Source: Candidatus Sulfopaludibacter sp. SbA3 (GTDB lineage Bacteria; Acidobacteriota; Terriglobia; Bryobacterales; Bryobacteraceae). From it: a stretch of DNA of 64,000 nucleotides. The stretch is taken from NCBI GenBank assembly GCA_945890485.1, contig CAMDCN010000019.1, forward strand, positions 1 to 64,000, given 5' to 3'. Positions within the stretch are counted from its first letter, which is position 1. Each line of letters opens with the position of its first letter. Under the pieces are notes generated by a model that saw only the letters and a program-made list of their open reading frames with translations, was not told the origin of the DNA and did no database searches. Position numbers and translations under genes: made by a program. Of this stretch, positions 7,678 through 15,540 are shown piece by piece.

Positions 7678-8578
7678 GGAGTAGCTCCCGCATGATCTTA
7701 ACCGCCATTGGGCCCACCGTAACTACAAACAATGACGGCAAAATACAAAAGAAAATCGGGAAGACCAGTTTGACGCCGAGTTTTGCAGCCTTCTCCTCGG
7801 CAATCTGTCGGGCCTGAACTCGCATGAAGTCAGCGTGTGCCCGCAGGCTTTGAGCGATGCCGGTTCCAAACCGGTCTGCCTGGATGAGAACAGCGACCAA
7901 TTTCTTAAGATCCTCGACGGCGGTCCGTTCCGCGAGGTTTCGCAGGGCTTCGATTCGGCGCTTGCCAGCTTTCAGTTCCAGGTTGACCATCGCAAACTCC
8001 TCGGAAATCTCTCGATGAGCCTGCTCCAATTCTTTTGCCACCTGAACGATCGCCTGGTCTAGCCCCAAGCCACTTTCCACGCAAACGACTAACAAGTCCA
8101 GTGCATTGGCCAATCCATGCTGAATGTTCTTCTGACGCTTTTGCGATTTAATCTTCACATACTCATTCGGACCGAAGAACCCCATGGCGGCTGCGGCGAC
8201 GATGGCCATAATTTTATTGGACGAGTCGGATTCAGAGTTGGCGACCAAGAGGCTCATCCCGATCGGAAGGCTTATGCCGAAGAAGACCTTACATCCGTAT
8301 AGAACCTTAAGCGCATTCTCACCCTTGATCCCAGCCCGAATTAACCGGCGGCGCATCACAGACGCATCCTTCGGCGATGTCGGCAGTACGGTTCCAAGCT
8401 TTTTGATCAGGTCGTGAAATACGAGACTCGGATGCGTCGGCATCTTGTCAGGGACATGGATACCCGCACCAGTGACACGCTCTATCGCCTCCTTCGGGCG
8501 AACCCACAGACGCATACCCACCACTGAGATAGCGAGAGCAACGGCGAAGAACACTATAAATGTCAGCAGGAAGGCCAT
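7658..8578 (-). CDS. tadC: Tad pilus inner-membrane platform protein TadC
   Basis: A 306-residue T2SSF/GspF-family protein. It has an N-terminal membrane helix (MAFLLTFIVFFAVALAIS), paired helices near residues 95-140, the conserved cytoplasmic four-helix T2SSF domain (about 155-285; ANALDLLVVCVESGLGLDQAI, LRNLAERTAVEDLKKLVAVLIQADRFGTGI) and a terminal membrane helix. TadC and TadB form the inner-membrane platform of Tad pili and work with the TadA ATPase. The gene begins three bases after the tadB stop, so translation is probably coupled. The 3' end is duplicated in a 20-base tandem repeat. Confidence 0.92.
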   Translation of the reverse strand: MAFLLTFIVFFAVALAISVVGMRLWVRPKEAIERVTGAGIHVPDKMPTHPSLVFHDLIKKLGTVLPTSPKDASVMRRRLIRAGIKGENALKVLYGCKVFFGISLPIGMSLLVANSESDSSNKIMAIVAAAAMGFFGPNEYVKIKSQKRQKNIQHGLANALDLLVVCVESGLGLDQAIVQVAKELEQAHREISEEFAMVNLELKAGKRRIEALRNLAERTAVEDLKKLVAVLIQADRFGTGIAQSLRAHADFMRVQARQIAEEKAAKLGVKLVFPIFFCILPSLFVVTVGPMAVKIMRELLPMMNNI

Positions 8579-8581
8579 ATC

Positions 8582-9556
8582 TTAAATCTCGATACTCACA
8601 ATTTTCTGAATTATGAGGTAGCCCACAATCTGGAGAAACACGGCACCACCCATCATCATGTTTCCTACTTCTTCGGTGATGAAAAACCTAACGTAGTCGG
8701 GATTGACCCAGAACATTAGCACAGCGACGCCAATAGGAATGCACGTCAATGCCATCCCAGTCATCCGTCCATGTGCGCTGATGGCCCGAATCCGCCCACG
8801 TAACTTGAAGCGCTCCCTGATGATGTAGGCGAGCTTGTCCAAGATCTCGGCGAGGTTGCCACCCGTGCGCTTCTGCAACATCACGGCAGAAACAAAAAAC
8901 TGAACATCCAGAAGCGGAACCCGGTGTCCCAGCTTCTCTAGCGCCAATTCCAGGGGCATTCCCAGGTTGTGCTCCTCGAAGGTACGCCGAAACTCGCCAG
9001 CGAGGGGTTCCTGGAACTCCCGGTGGATCATTTCGAGCGACACAGAAAACCCGTGGCCAGCACGCATAGAACGGGCAACGAACTCCAGACTCTCCGGAAA
9101 TTGCTCCTCAAAACGGTGGATTCGGGCGGCGCGCTTCTTGGCAACGAACGCCACCGGAAGGCCGGTACTCAGGATCGCAGGAAGAAATGCGACATTTGTC
9201 AACTCCGGAGGCAAAAACAGCCAAGCTACACCAAAAGTGAAAAGGAAGCAGCCGAGACACGCGTGAACCAACCGAGCAACACTCCATTTCAGACCCGCCT
9301 GTTCAAGCATCGTCTGTAACCGATCCTGCAGCTCGAGCTTTTGCAGAAGTTGCAACGCGAAACGTCCAGTCCTTACATCTTCCCTGGTAATCAAGTCCAC
9401 TCTCTTGGGAGCAGCCTTGACCTTTTTGGCGGGAGTTCCCAGCAGCCGGCTTCGGACCTTTCCAAGGTCAGCGTTCCGCAGGTAGCGGTTTACGATCCAC
9501 CATGCGAGCATGGCTGAACCCCAGACGAAGATGAGAATTAAGAGAAAGGATGTCAT
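8582..9556 (-). CDS. tadB: Tad pilus inner-membrane platform protein TadB
   Basis: About 324 residues of the T2SSF/GspF family. Start placed at ATG 9556; a TTG five codons upstream (9571) is possible and neither has a strong ribosome site. The N-terminal helix (TSFLLILIFVWGSAMLAWWIV) is followed by a basic linker, a membrane pair near 100-150, the T2SSF domain (FPESLEFVARSMRAGHGFSVSLEMI, LPLLDVQFFVSAVMLQKRTGGNLAEIL) and C-terminal helices. It sits between tadA and tadC, the usual order in Tad loci, and is predicted to partner TadC. Confidence 0.92.
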   Translation of the reverse strand: MTSFLLILIFVWGSAMLAWWIVNRYLRNADLGKVRSRLLGTPAKKVKAAPKRVDLITREDVRTGRFALQLLQKLELQDRLQTMLEQAGLKWSVARLVHACLGCFLFTFGVAWLFLPPELTNVAFLPAILSTGLPVAFVAKKRAARIHRFEEQFPESLEFVARSMRAGHGFSVSLEMIHREFQEPLAGEFRRTFEEHNLGMPLELALEKLGHRVPLLDVQFFVSAVMLQKRTGGNLAEILDKLAYIIRERFKLRGRIRAISAHGRMTGMALTCIPIGVAVLMFWVNPDYVRFFITEEVGNMMMGGAVFLQIVGYLIIQKIVSIEI

Positions 9557-9657
9557 TGGTTTTGTTGTCAAAGACAGTCGTCGTTGGACATCAGCTACGA
9601 ACTTCGACGTACATCGCTGGCCGATGTGGGTCTACAGTTTGTAGTCGTACTTGGGCG

Positions 9658-11025
9658 CTACGGGACCTCTAGTACTTCATCGAACAAATCGGTCCGCAAC
9701 TTGATACCCGCCGCCAGTAATTTTTCATAAAACTTCGGCCGGATGCCCGTTGCTGCGAATCGGCCAAGGACCTCGTTATTCGGGCCCAGCCCTCGCTTCT
9801 CGAAAACGAAGATGTCCTGCAGCGTAACTACCTCTCCTTCCATGCCAGTGACTTCGGTGATGCTCGTAACGCGCCGCGTGCCGTCAGAGAGCCGGGCAGC
9901 TTGGACAAATATATGGACTGCGCTCGCAATTTGTTGCCGAATCGACACGAGTTGCATGTTCGCGTTCGCGAGAGAGACCATAACTTCGAGGCGACCAACG
10001 GCATCCCGAGGGGTGTTCGCATGGACAGTTGTCAATGAGCCGTCGTGGCCAGTGTTCATGGCTTGCAACATGTCGAGGGCTTCGCCGCCACGGACCTCAC
10101 CAACCACAATCCGGTCAGGCCGCATACGTAGCGAGTTGATTAGCAACTCTCTTTGGCGGATGGCACCGTTGCCTTCCAGGTTGGGCGGACGAGTTTCCAG
10201 TCGCGCGACGTGGGGCTGCTTCAGTTGGAGTTCCGCTGCGTCCTCAATTGTGACAATGCGCTCCTTCGGGGCAATAAACGCCGAAAGGGCGTTAAGCAGC
10301 GTGGTCTTACCCGCACCAGTGCCCCCGGCAATGATGATGTTCATGTGCGCCTTCACGGCCGCCTCGAGCAACTCCATCATGCCCTGCGTCAGCGCCTTCT
10401 TAGCCACGAGATCAGCAGGCATGAGTTTGTCCTGCGAGAATCGGCGAATCGACATCAGCGGCCCGTCCAGGGCCAAAGGCGGAATGATCGCGTTGACGCG
10501 CGAGCCGTCGGCAAGCCGGGCGTCTACCATCGGATTTGACTCATCAACCCGTCGTCCAACCTGCGAGACGATTTTATCGATGATGCGAAGCAGATGTTGA
10601 TCATCGCGGAAGGTAACATTCGTCAGTTCAAGCAATCCTTTGCGCTCAACGTAGACCTGCTTGCTTCCGTTGACGAGGATATCTGAGATCGTAGGATCGA
10701 CCAAGAGCGGCTCGAGCGGACCGAGGCCGAAGACTTCGTCGAGAACCTCATCACAAATCTGTTGCTTTTCAACGGAGCTAAGGAGCGTCGGCTCTCCGTC
10801 AATGAGTGTGATCAGGGCCTGTCTGACTTCTCCGCGCACTCGTTGGTTGTCGATCGTCGCCAAGGCTTCCAGATTGATCTTGTCGAGAAGCTTGCGATGA
10901 AGTGTGAACTTCAGCTCTTGATATTCCGGTTTCGGACCCGACCGCTTCTGGGTCGAGTTTTTCATTAGTCGCTGTTCCCAGCTAAGCTGTTGAGCCGATT
11001 TTGGTTCGATGCTTGATATTGCCAT
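9658..11025 (-). CDS. tadA: Tad pilus assembly/secretion ATPase TadA (CpaF)
   Basis: This 455-residue secretion ATPase of the GspE/VirB11 superfamily has an N-terminal variable region (1-75), an N-terminal ATPase subdomain (about 80-220, FGLGPLEPLLVDPTISDILVNG) and a RecA-like core. The core has Walker A GGTGAGKTT, an Asp box and Walker B region (LRMRPDRIVVGEVRGGEALDMLQAMNTGHDGSLTTVHANTPRDA). Length and motifs are typical of CpaF. It powers pilin polymerisation from the cytoplasmic face of the TadB/TadC platform. It lies 43 bases downstream of tadZ on the same strand. Confidence 0.95.
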   Translation of the reverse strand: MAISSIEPKSAQQLSWEQRLMKNSTQKRSGPKPEYQELKFTLHRKLLDKINLEALATIDNQRVRGEVRQALITLIDGEPTLLSSVEKQQICDEVLDEVFGLGPLEPLLVDPTISDILVNGSKQVYVERKGLLELTNVTFRDDQHLLRIIDKIVSQVGRRVDESNPMVDARLADGSRVNAIIPPLALDGPLMSIRRFSQDKLMPADLVAKKALTQGMMELLEAAVKAHMNIIIAGGTGAGKTTLLNALSAFIAPKERIVTIEDAAELQLKQPHVARLETRPPNLEGNGAIRQRELLINSLRMRPDRIVVGEVRGGEALDMLQAMNTGHDGSLTTVHANTPRDAVGRLEVMVSLANANMQLVSIRQQIASAVHIFVQAARLSDGTRRVTSITEVTGMEGEVVTLQDIFVFEKRGLGPNNEVLGRFAATGIRPKFYEKLLAAGIKLRTDLFDEVLEVP

Positions 11026-11068
11026 TCTGACACCCGATATTTAATAGATTCTAGGCCCGGTCGACTAG

Positions 11069-12265
11069 CTAAATTTGGGAAAGCACAGGCTTAGTGCCGA
11101 ACAACACCGAAGATTTCTTTTTCTCCGGTATGGAAAGGCCGGCGATTTTCCCAGCGAGGCCCTCTAACGCACGAACGAGTTCGCTATCACCGCTCAGGGG
11201 CTCGCCGCGGGTTACCACACGATGGAGCGAAAAGTAGTCATTCGGGAGGGTTGTGTGGACTCCAGCATTGAACATCTTCCCCAAGTCGTTACCGTCCAAA
11301 CCGTCCTTTCGATTTAGCCGATTGACGATTACACGCAGACGTTCTTTATCAAAACCCAGTTGTTGCAACATCTGTAAGGCCTTTCGCGTGAGATGCAGAC
11401 TTGGCAGTTCTGCTGTTGTGACGAGAAACCCTGAGTCCGCTTGGGCAAGCGAGAGGAGACTGGAACGGTCAAAAACGGTTGGCAAATCGAGGATCACGAA
11501 ATCATAAAGCGTCCGCATTACGTCGAGCACTGATTCGAGCCGTGTTGGGTCGATCGGAGCCAGGTATGGCTCGTCTGGGCTTGCGAGCACATCGACACCT
11601 TCCACCGTAGTGATCATCGAATCGAGAGCGATTGGATCGAGTTGACTCTGAAGTTCGAGTGCATCGAGCAGCGAGTACGGATTCTGGGCCTTGAGATAGA
11701 ACCCAATCGTTCCACCCGTAAGATCGAAATCTGCCAAGAGAACCCGCTTTCCGGTCAATCGGCGTATCGCAAAGGCAACCTGTGCGGAAATGGTGGATGC
11801 CCCGGATCCCGGTTTTGTGCAAGCGAACGCGCAAACAGTGGCGGAATTTCTTTCGAGTGGTTCTTCGGGTTGGCTGAGCCTGACGATCCGCCCACAGACC
11901 TCCCGTTGCGATGTTTCATCAAAAGGAGCGAAGAGAAATTCGGTGGCACCGGCACGCAGAACCCGGACTATCGAGTCTCCGTCCTGCGTCATATGAAGCC
12001 CGACCGAATGGACACTCGGCCGGTATGACCCCAGATACTGGAGAATGCCACACGCTTCGTTAATATCGGTCATGACATCGACGAGGACGACCTGCGGCGC
12101 CATCTGCCGCAGCCGGAGGTCCAACGCCTGTTCTGTGGGATAGGTGCGCAGGTCAGCAATAACTTGAAACGTCTTGGCAGACGGCAGGGTACGGGTTAGA
12201 CGTTCGGCGAGCTCACGGTTGGGAGAGATCAGCAGTGCCGTCAATGTTGTGTCTTTGGGACTCAT
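11069..12265 (-). CDS. tadZ: Tad locus localisation factor TadZ (CpaE)
   Basis: A 398-residue protein with a response-regulator-like N-terminal domain (about 7-125; ALLISPNRELAERL, PQVVLVDVMTD) and a MinD/ParA-like ATPase domain (about 140-385; VLLADFDLTGGTIGFYL, YDFVILDLPTVFDRSSL). The deviant Walker A motif reads KPGSGAST near residue 155: the first Lys typical of ParA-type ATPases is kept, but the canonical Lys before S/T is Ala. Such decay is common among CpaE/TadZ proteins, which position the Tad machine at the pole. It lies between the secretin gene and tadA. Confidence 0.9.
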   Translation of the reverse strand: MSPKDTTLTALLISPNRELAERLTRTLPSAKTFQVIADLRTYPTEQALDLRLRQMAPQVVLVDVMTDINEACGILQYLGSYRPSVHSVGLHMTQDGDSIVRVLRAGATEFLFAPFDETSQREVCGRIVRLSQPEEPLERNSATVCAFACTKPGSGASTISAQVAFAIRRLTGKRVLLADFDLTGGTIGFYLKAQNPYSLLDALELQSQLDPIALDSMITTVEGVDVLASPDEPYLAPIDPTRLESVLDVMRTLYDFVILDLPTVFDRSSLLSLAQADSGFLVTTAELPSLHLTRKALQMLQQLGFDKERLRVIVNRLNRKDGLDGNDLGKMFNAGVHTTLPNDYFSLHRVVTRGEPLSGDSELVRALEGLAGKIAGLSIPEKKKSSVLFGTKPVLSQI

Positions 12266-12334
12266 TGCTGTTTTCTTTACCGAACGGACCGAAGGTTTTC
12301 GACAAGGATCGTGGTGCCAGACACAGATTGTTAC

Positions 12335-13795
12335 CTAAGAATTCTTCCCACGTCCACCCAACAGGATGTTACGCAATCCCTTCCCCTTTTTCTTGTCCGT
12401 CACAACTTTTGTGGATGTGCCGGGAGAGGTGGAGGCGCCGGACGGCTTGGGGGCAGCCGGAGTTGTGTTATTCACCGTTGGCAGGAATTCGCGCGGGAAG
12501 TCGATTGAGGGTTTCGGGTCGGAAGCAGAGACCGGGGTGCTAATTTCCGGAGTGACCAGCACGATGAGTTCGGTTTTGGACTTGTTTTCCGCGCGGCTTC
12601 TGAAGAGGTTGCCGAGCAGCGGAATCGAGCTCAACCCTGGAATCCGCGAAACACTGTCGGTAAGGCGATCATCGATTAGACCGCCGATCACAAAACTTTG
12701 ACCTTCGCCGAGCTCGATATTGGTTTCTATCCGCCGGGTGGCGAGCGCAGGAATATTGAAGCCCGAGATAGACACACCGTTCGCGATATCGATCGTGTTT
12801 ACTTCCGGCTTGACATACATCTTAATGGTATTGTTTTCAGTCAGTTGCGGCTTGAAATTCAGGCGAATGCCGAATTCACGAAACTGAACTGTGACCGCGC
12901 CGGCATTGGCGCCGCCCTGGAGCACGGGTACCGGAAATTCTCCGCCGACGAGAAAACTCGCCGCTTGACCGTTCTCCGTTACGAGATTCGGCTCGGCGAG
13001 GATCTGGAGTAATCCACGACCCTGTAGAGCCCTCACAAATGCTCCGATATTGAGATCTGGCCGGAAGGCAAAGATGTTGAGTGCGTCGCTAATCGTGAAT
13101 CGAGAATTTTGTTGATTCGACTGAGGGCCACCGCCGACGGTCGTTGGGGTCGGAGCGGCGTTGCCTCCCGGGTCGATTCTTCCGAGTGTATTTCCGGCAC
13201 CCGTTGATATGAGGTTCACTCCAAAACTATCGGCAACATTTCGATTTAGTTCCGCGAACTTTACTCGCAAGAGGATCTGTTTTTCCACCTTCGGTGTCGC
13301 CAACTTCAAGTTGTTGACGACTGCCTTCGCAAGCGGGGTGGCAATCGCCAACGCTCTATCGACGACCGGCTGGGACGAGACGGTTCCGTTTAGGGTAACG
13401 GTATCCCGCGCGGACTGGACCTCGATACTCTCGGCTGGAAATGTCGCCTTGAGAATTCGACGAATAGGTTCGAGGTTGTGCTCAACCGTGATGTTATAGA
13501 ACTCTCGCTGTCCCGCCTTCGACCAAACGATCAGAGTGGCGTTTCCATGCGCCTTTGCATGTAGCAAGATCTCTCTGGTCGTGACGGCCACATAGTCAAC
13601 CGTCTCGGGGTTACTGGTTGAGATGCGCCCGATATCGGCTGGATAGTCGACGACTACGCTCCGTCCGACAATCATTTTGAGTTCTTGCATTGTTTGCCCC
13701 TGCAGTGAAGGAGCAGCAGTCGTCGCCCACGCCAGGAGACTTCCGAACAGGACCCAGCATGCAGATAGCGTTCGATTTACAGGCGGCATAGTCAT
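12335..13795 (-). CDS. rcpA: Tad outer-membrane secretin RcpA (CpaC)
   Basis: About 486 residues. Start at ATG 13795, with GAGGAA six bases upstream and a signal peptide directly following (TLSACWVLFGSLLAWATTAAPSLQG). Domains: a pilus-assembly N-terminal domain (about 40-115, KMIVGRSVVVDYPADIGRIS), a BON-like segment (about 120-185, IEVQSARDTVTLNGTVSSQPVVDRAL) and a GspD-type secretin domain (about 265-425, LLQILAEPNLVTENGQAASFLVGGEFPVPV, VIGGLIDDRLTDSVSRIPGL). The Ser/Pro/Thr-rich tail ends in a basic KKKGKGLRNILLGGRGKN stretch. It forms the outer-membrane pore for the pilus. Confidence 0.93.
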   Translation of the reverse strand: MTMPPVNRTLSACWVLFGSLLAWATTAAPSLQGQTMQELKMIVGRSVVVDYPADIGRISTSNPETVDYVAVTTREILLHAKAHGNATLIVWSKAGQREFYNITVEHNLEPIRRILKATFPAESIEVQSARDTVTLNGTVSSQPVVDRALAIATPLAKAVVNNLKLATPKVEKQILLRVKFAELNRNVADSFGVNLISTGAGNTLGRIDPGGNAAPTPTTVGGGPQSNQQNSRFTISDALNIFAFRPDLNIGAFVRALQGRGLLQILAEPNLVTENGQAASFLVGGEFPVPVLQGGANAGAVTVQFREFGIRLNFKPQLTENNTIKMYVKPEVNTIDIANGVSISGFNIPALATRRIETNIELGEGQSFVIGGLIDDRLTDSVSRIPGLSSIPLLGNLFRSRAENKSKTELIVLVTPEISTPVSASDPKPSIDFPREFLPTVNNTTPAAPKPSGASTSPGTSTKVVTDKKKGKGLRNILLGGRGKNS

Positions 13796-13849
13796 AAGAA
13801 ATTCCTCGAATTCGTTCGCAATAGAGAGCACGGCGCTAGAAGGCAATGG

Positions 13850-14788
13850 TTAATTCTTCCTGGGACTAACCGCTTCGACTGTGCGAACGGTACCCCGGAA
13901 ACTGATGATCTCGTCTGGCGGCGGTGGTGGCGGCGGTGGGGCCGCGGGAGCCGGGGACGGGGCAAGCGCGGCGGCGACTACGTTTGGCCGGGGACGGGGC
14001 ACTCGTGCCGGGGCCTCGCTATCGTCGCCCTCCCGAGCTGGACCTCTGCTTTGCCGATTCCGGGCGACTGATCGGCGCGCCCCGAACAATTCCCGCACTT
14101 CGCGGCCAGGGGTTTTTTCGATGTTGTGATCGCTGCCGTTTCTCAACACGAGTTGAATCCGACCCTCCTGACTGGCCAGCGTCAGCGTCTCTGCTTGGTC
14201 GGGCGATACCAGCAGCGTTACCGTGCTGGCATTGATCGCCTGGCCCTTGGCATCCGGTTGATACGTTTGGCCGGCGGACAGTACTGTAATGTTTTGGAGA
14301 ACCGTAGTGGTGACAGCATCCACTGATTCCGGCGGCTTGCCGGTTAAAAGGATATCCACCCGCATTCCGGGCAACACAAAACCTGCTACGCCAACGACCT
14401 CGGTGACCCGGACCGTAACAGCGCGCATTCCAACCGGAATGATCGGCGCAATCCCAAGTCCGCTGCCGCGAGCCGCCAACCGGCCTTCCTGAATCGGCTC
14501 ATCAAGCAGAATGTTGCTCGTCAGGGGACGATCCATCACTTCTTCGACCTTGGAGAACGCGCCGCGAGGGAACTGGGTTGCCGTGACTTTCACGATCTTG
14601 ACGTCGCCCGGCTTGATGGTGCCTCCGACCGTGAGCGGCTTCGCAGCGACGACCACGTCCTTCAGCTCAGCTTGCTCCGGTGCTTTCGACGGGGCGCCCG
14701 CTCGAGCGGTCATCTGGTAGAAAATACTCGACACGACGAGTGCGAACACGAGGCTAACGCCCAGTACGGTTACGAATCTGCGATCCAT
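13850..14788 (-). CDS. rcpC: Tad pilus assembly protein RcpC (CpaB)
   Basis: About 312 residues. Start set at ATG 14788 (MDRRFVTVLGVSL), where an N-terminal membrane anchor begins; a further upstream frame is open but unconserved in appearance. An SAF/CpaB domain spans about 40-230 (KDVVVAAKPLTVGGTIKPGDVKIV, IPVGMRAVTVRVTEVVGVAGFVLPGMRVDILLTG). The tail is unusual: a basic, Arg-rich stretch followed by repeated Ala-Pro and a run of eight prolines before the last 25 residues. CpaB-type proteins are periplasmic partners of the secretin; the tail may span or bind peptidoglycan (inference). It lies 54 bases upstream of rcpA in the same direction. Confidence 0.9.
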   Translation of the reverse strand: MDRRFVTVLGVSLVFALVVSSIFYQMTARAGAPSKAPEQAELKDVVVAAKPLTVGGTIKPGDVKIVKVTATQFPRGAFSKVEEVMDRPLTSNILLDEPIQEGRLAARGSGLGIAPIIPVGMRAVTVRVTEVVGVAGFVLPGMRVDILLTGKPPESVDAVTTTVLQNITVLSAGQTYQPDAKGQAINASTVTLLVSPDQAETLTLASQEGRIQLVLRNGSDHNIEKTPGREVRELFGARRSVARNRQSRGPAREGDDSEAPARVPRPRPNVVAAALAPSPAPAAPPPPPPPPDEIISFRGTVRTVEAVSPRKN

Positions 14789-14863
14789 GAGGTTTTCCCT
14801 TCCGTTGACGACTTGCAATACGCCCGGCATACACCGGGCGGTTAATGTAATTTCAAACGAGTC

Positions 14864-15319
14864 TTACGATCTCGCTAGGAGTGTTAGCCAAGCACCCGCC
14901 GTAATTGCTGGTGCATAAGGAATGAACGGGGAGCCCGAGATTTTTTGACGCTGAGCGACGGCCCGCAACCAACGAAACCCCAGCACAGCCATTGCAAGAA
15001 TGCCCCCCACGCCGGCCGCAAAAATCGCAGCCTGCCCTGAGGCGACAGCGCCCCCTAGGATGGCGCCAAATCCAGCCATGAGCTTAACGTCGCCGCCGCC
15101 CATCCCTCCCAAGAGGTAGAAGAGTAAGAAGGCGCAGAATCCGACCATTAGCCCGATCAGCGACGAGCCCAGGCCAGCCCAACCGCCTGTCGCGGCATGG
15201 TAGCCGAGTCCGGCGGCCATGGCCCCCATCGTGGTCCAATTCGAAATAGTGCGGAAGCGAAGATCTTCCACCACGGCAACCGTTCCAATGAAGAGGGCTA
15301 AACCAACTTGCAGTGACAT
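14864..15319 (-). CDS. tadV: Type IV prepilin peptidase TadV (CpaA), A24 family
   Basis: About 151 residues with four to five membrane segments, a compact A24 peptidase without the N-methyltransferase domain. The two active-site aspartates are present in VVEDLRFRTISNW (near residue 18) and in GGMGGGDVKLMAGFGA (the G-x-G-D/GGGD motif, near residue 77). It cleaves and matures Flp prepilin and the pseudopilins at the inner membrane. ATG 15319 has AGGAGG eight bases upstream and is preferred to the overlapping GTG at 15322. Confidence 0.92.
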   Translation of the reverse strand: MSLQVGLALFIGTVAVVEDLRFRTISNWTTMGAMAAGLGYHAATGGWAGLGSSLIGLMVGFCAFLLFYLLGGMGGGDVKLMAGFGAILGGAVASGQAAIFAAGVGGILAMAVLGFRWLRAVAQRQKISGSPFIPYAPAITAGAWLTLLARS

Positions 15320-15540
15320 CACCGGGGCCTCCTGGAGGTTTCTCCAGAATCGGACGCCTGGTTGTACGCCGGCCGTGTCGGTGACCGCCGGGTCGAGAGT
15401 AGCCGAGGCGCAAGAATACCGGACCGGAGCGCAAATTCAGCGAGAGTCTCTCCACTGGGAAGTTGCCATTCACTCCGAACGGGGGAGGGCGCCGACAACA
15501 CCGGGTTCCGAAGATTTGGTTTCTGCGACGTGTGGGACAT
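15319..15540 (-). CDS. Possible small coupled gene of unknown function in the tad operon
   Basis: A 73-codon frame starts in TAATG, sharing a base with the stop of the upstream membrane-protein gene, and ends at TGATG over the start of tadV, so it is placed for coupling at both ends. The product is hydrophilic, Pro/Arg/Ser-rich and has no membrane helix. The fragment GETLAEFALRSGIL recalls the S-x-x-E-F-A-L start of TadE pseudopilins, but the hydrophobic helix that must follow is absent. It is either a decayed tadE, a small accessory protein, or an unused open frame. Confidence 0.3.
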   Translation of the reverse strand: MSHTSQKPNLRNPVLSAPSPVRSEWQLPSGETLAEFALRSGILAPRLLSTRRSPTRPAYNQASDSGETSRRPR

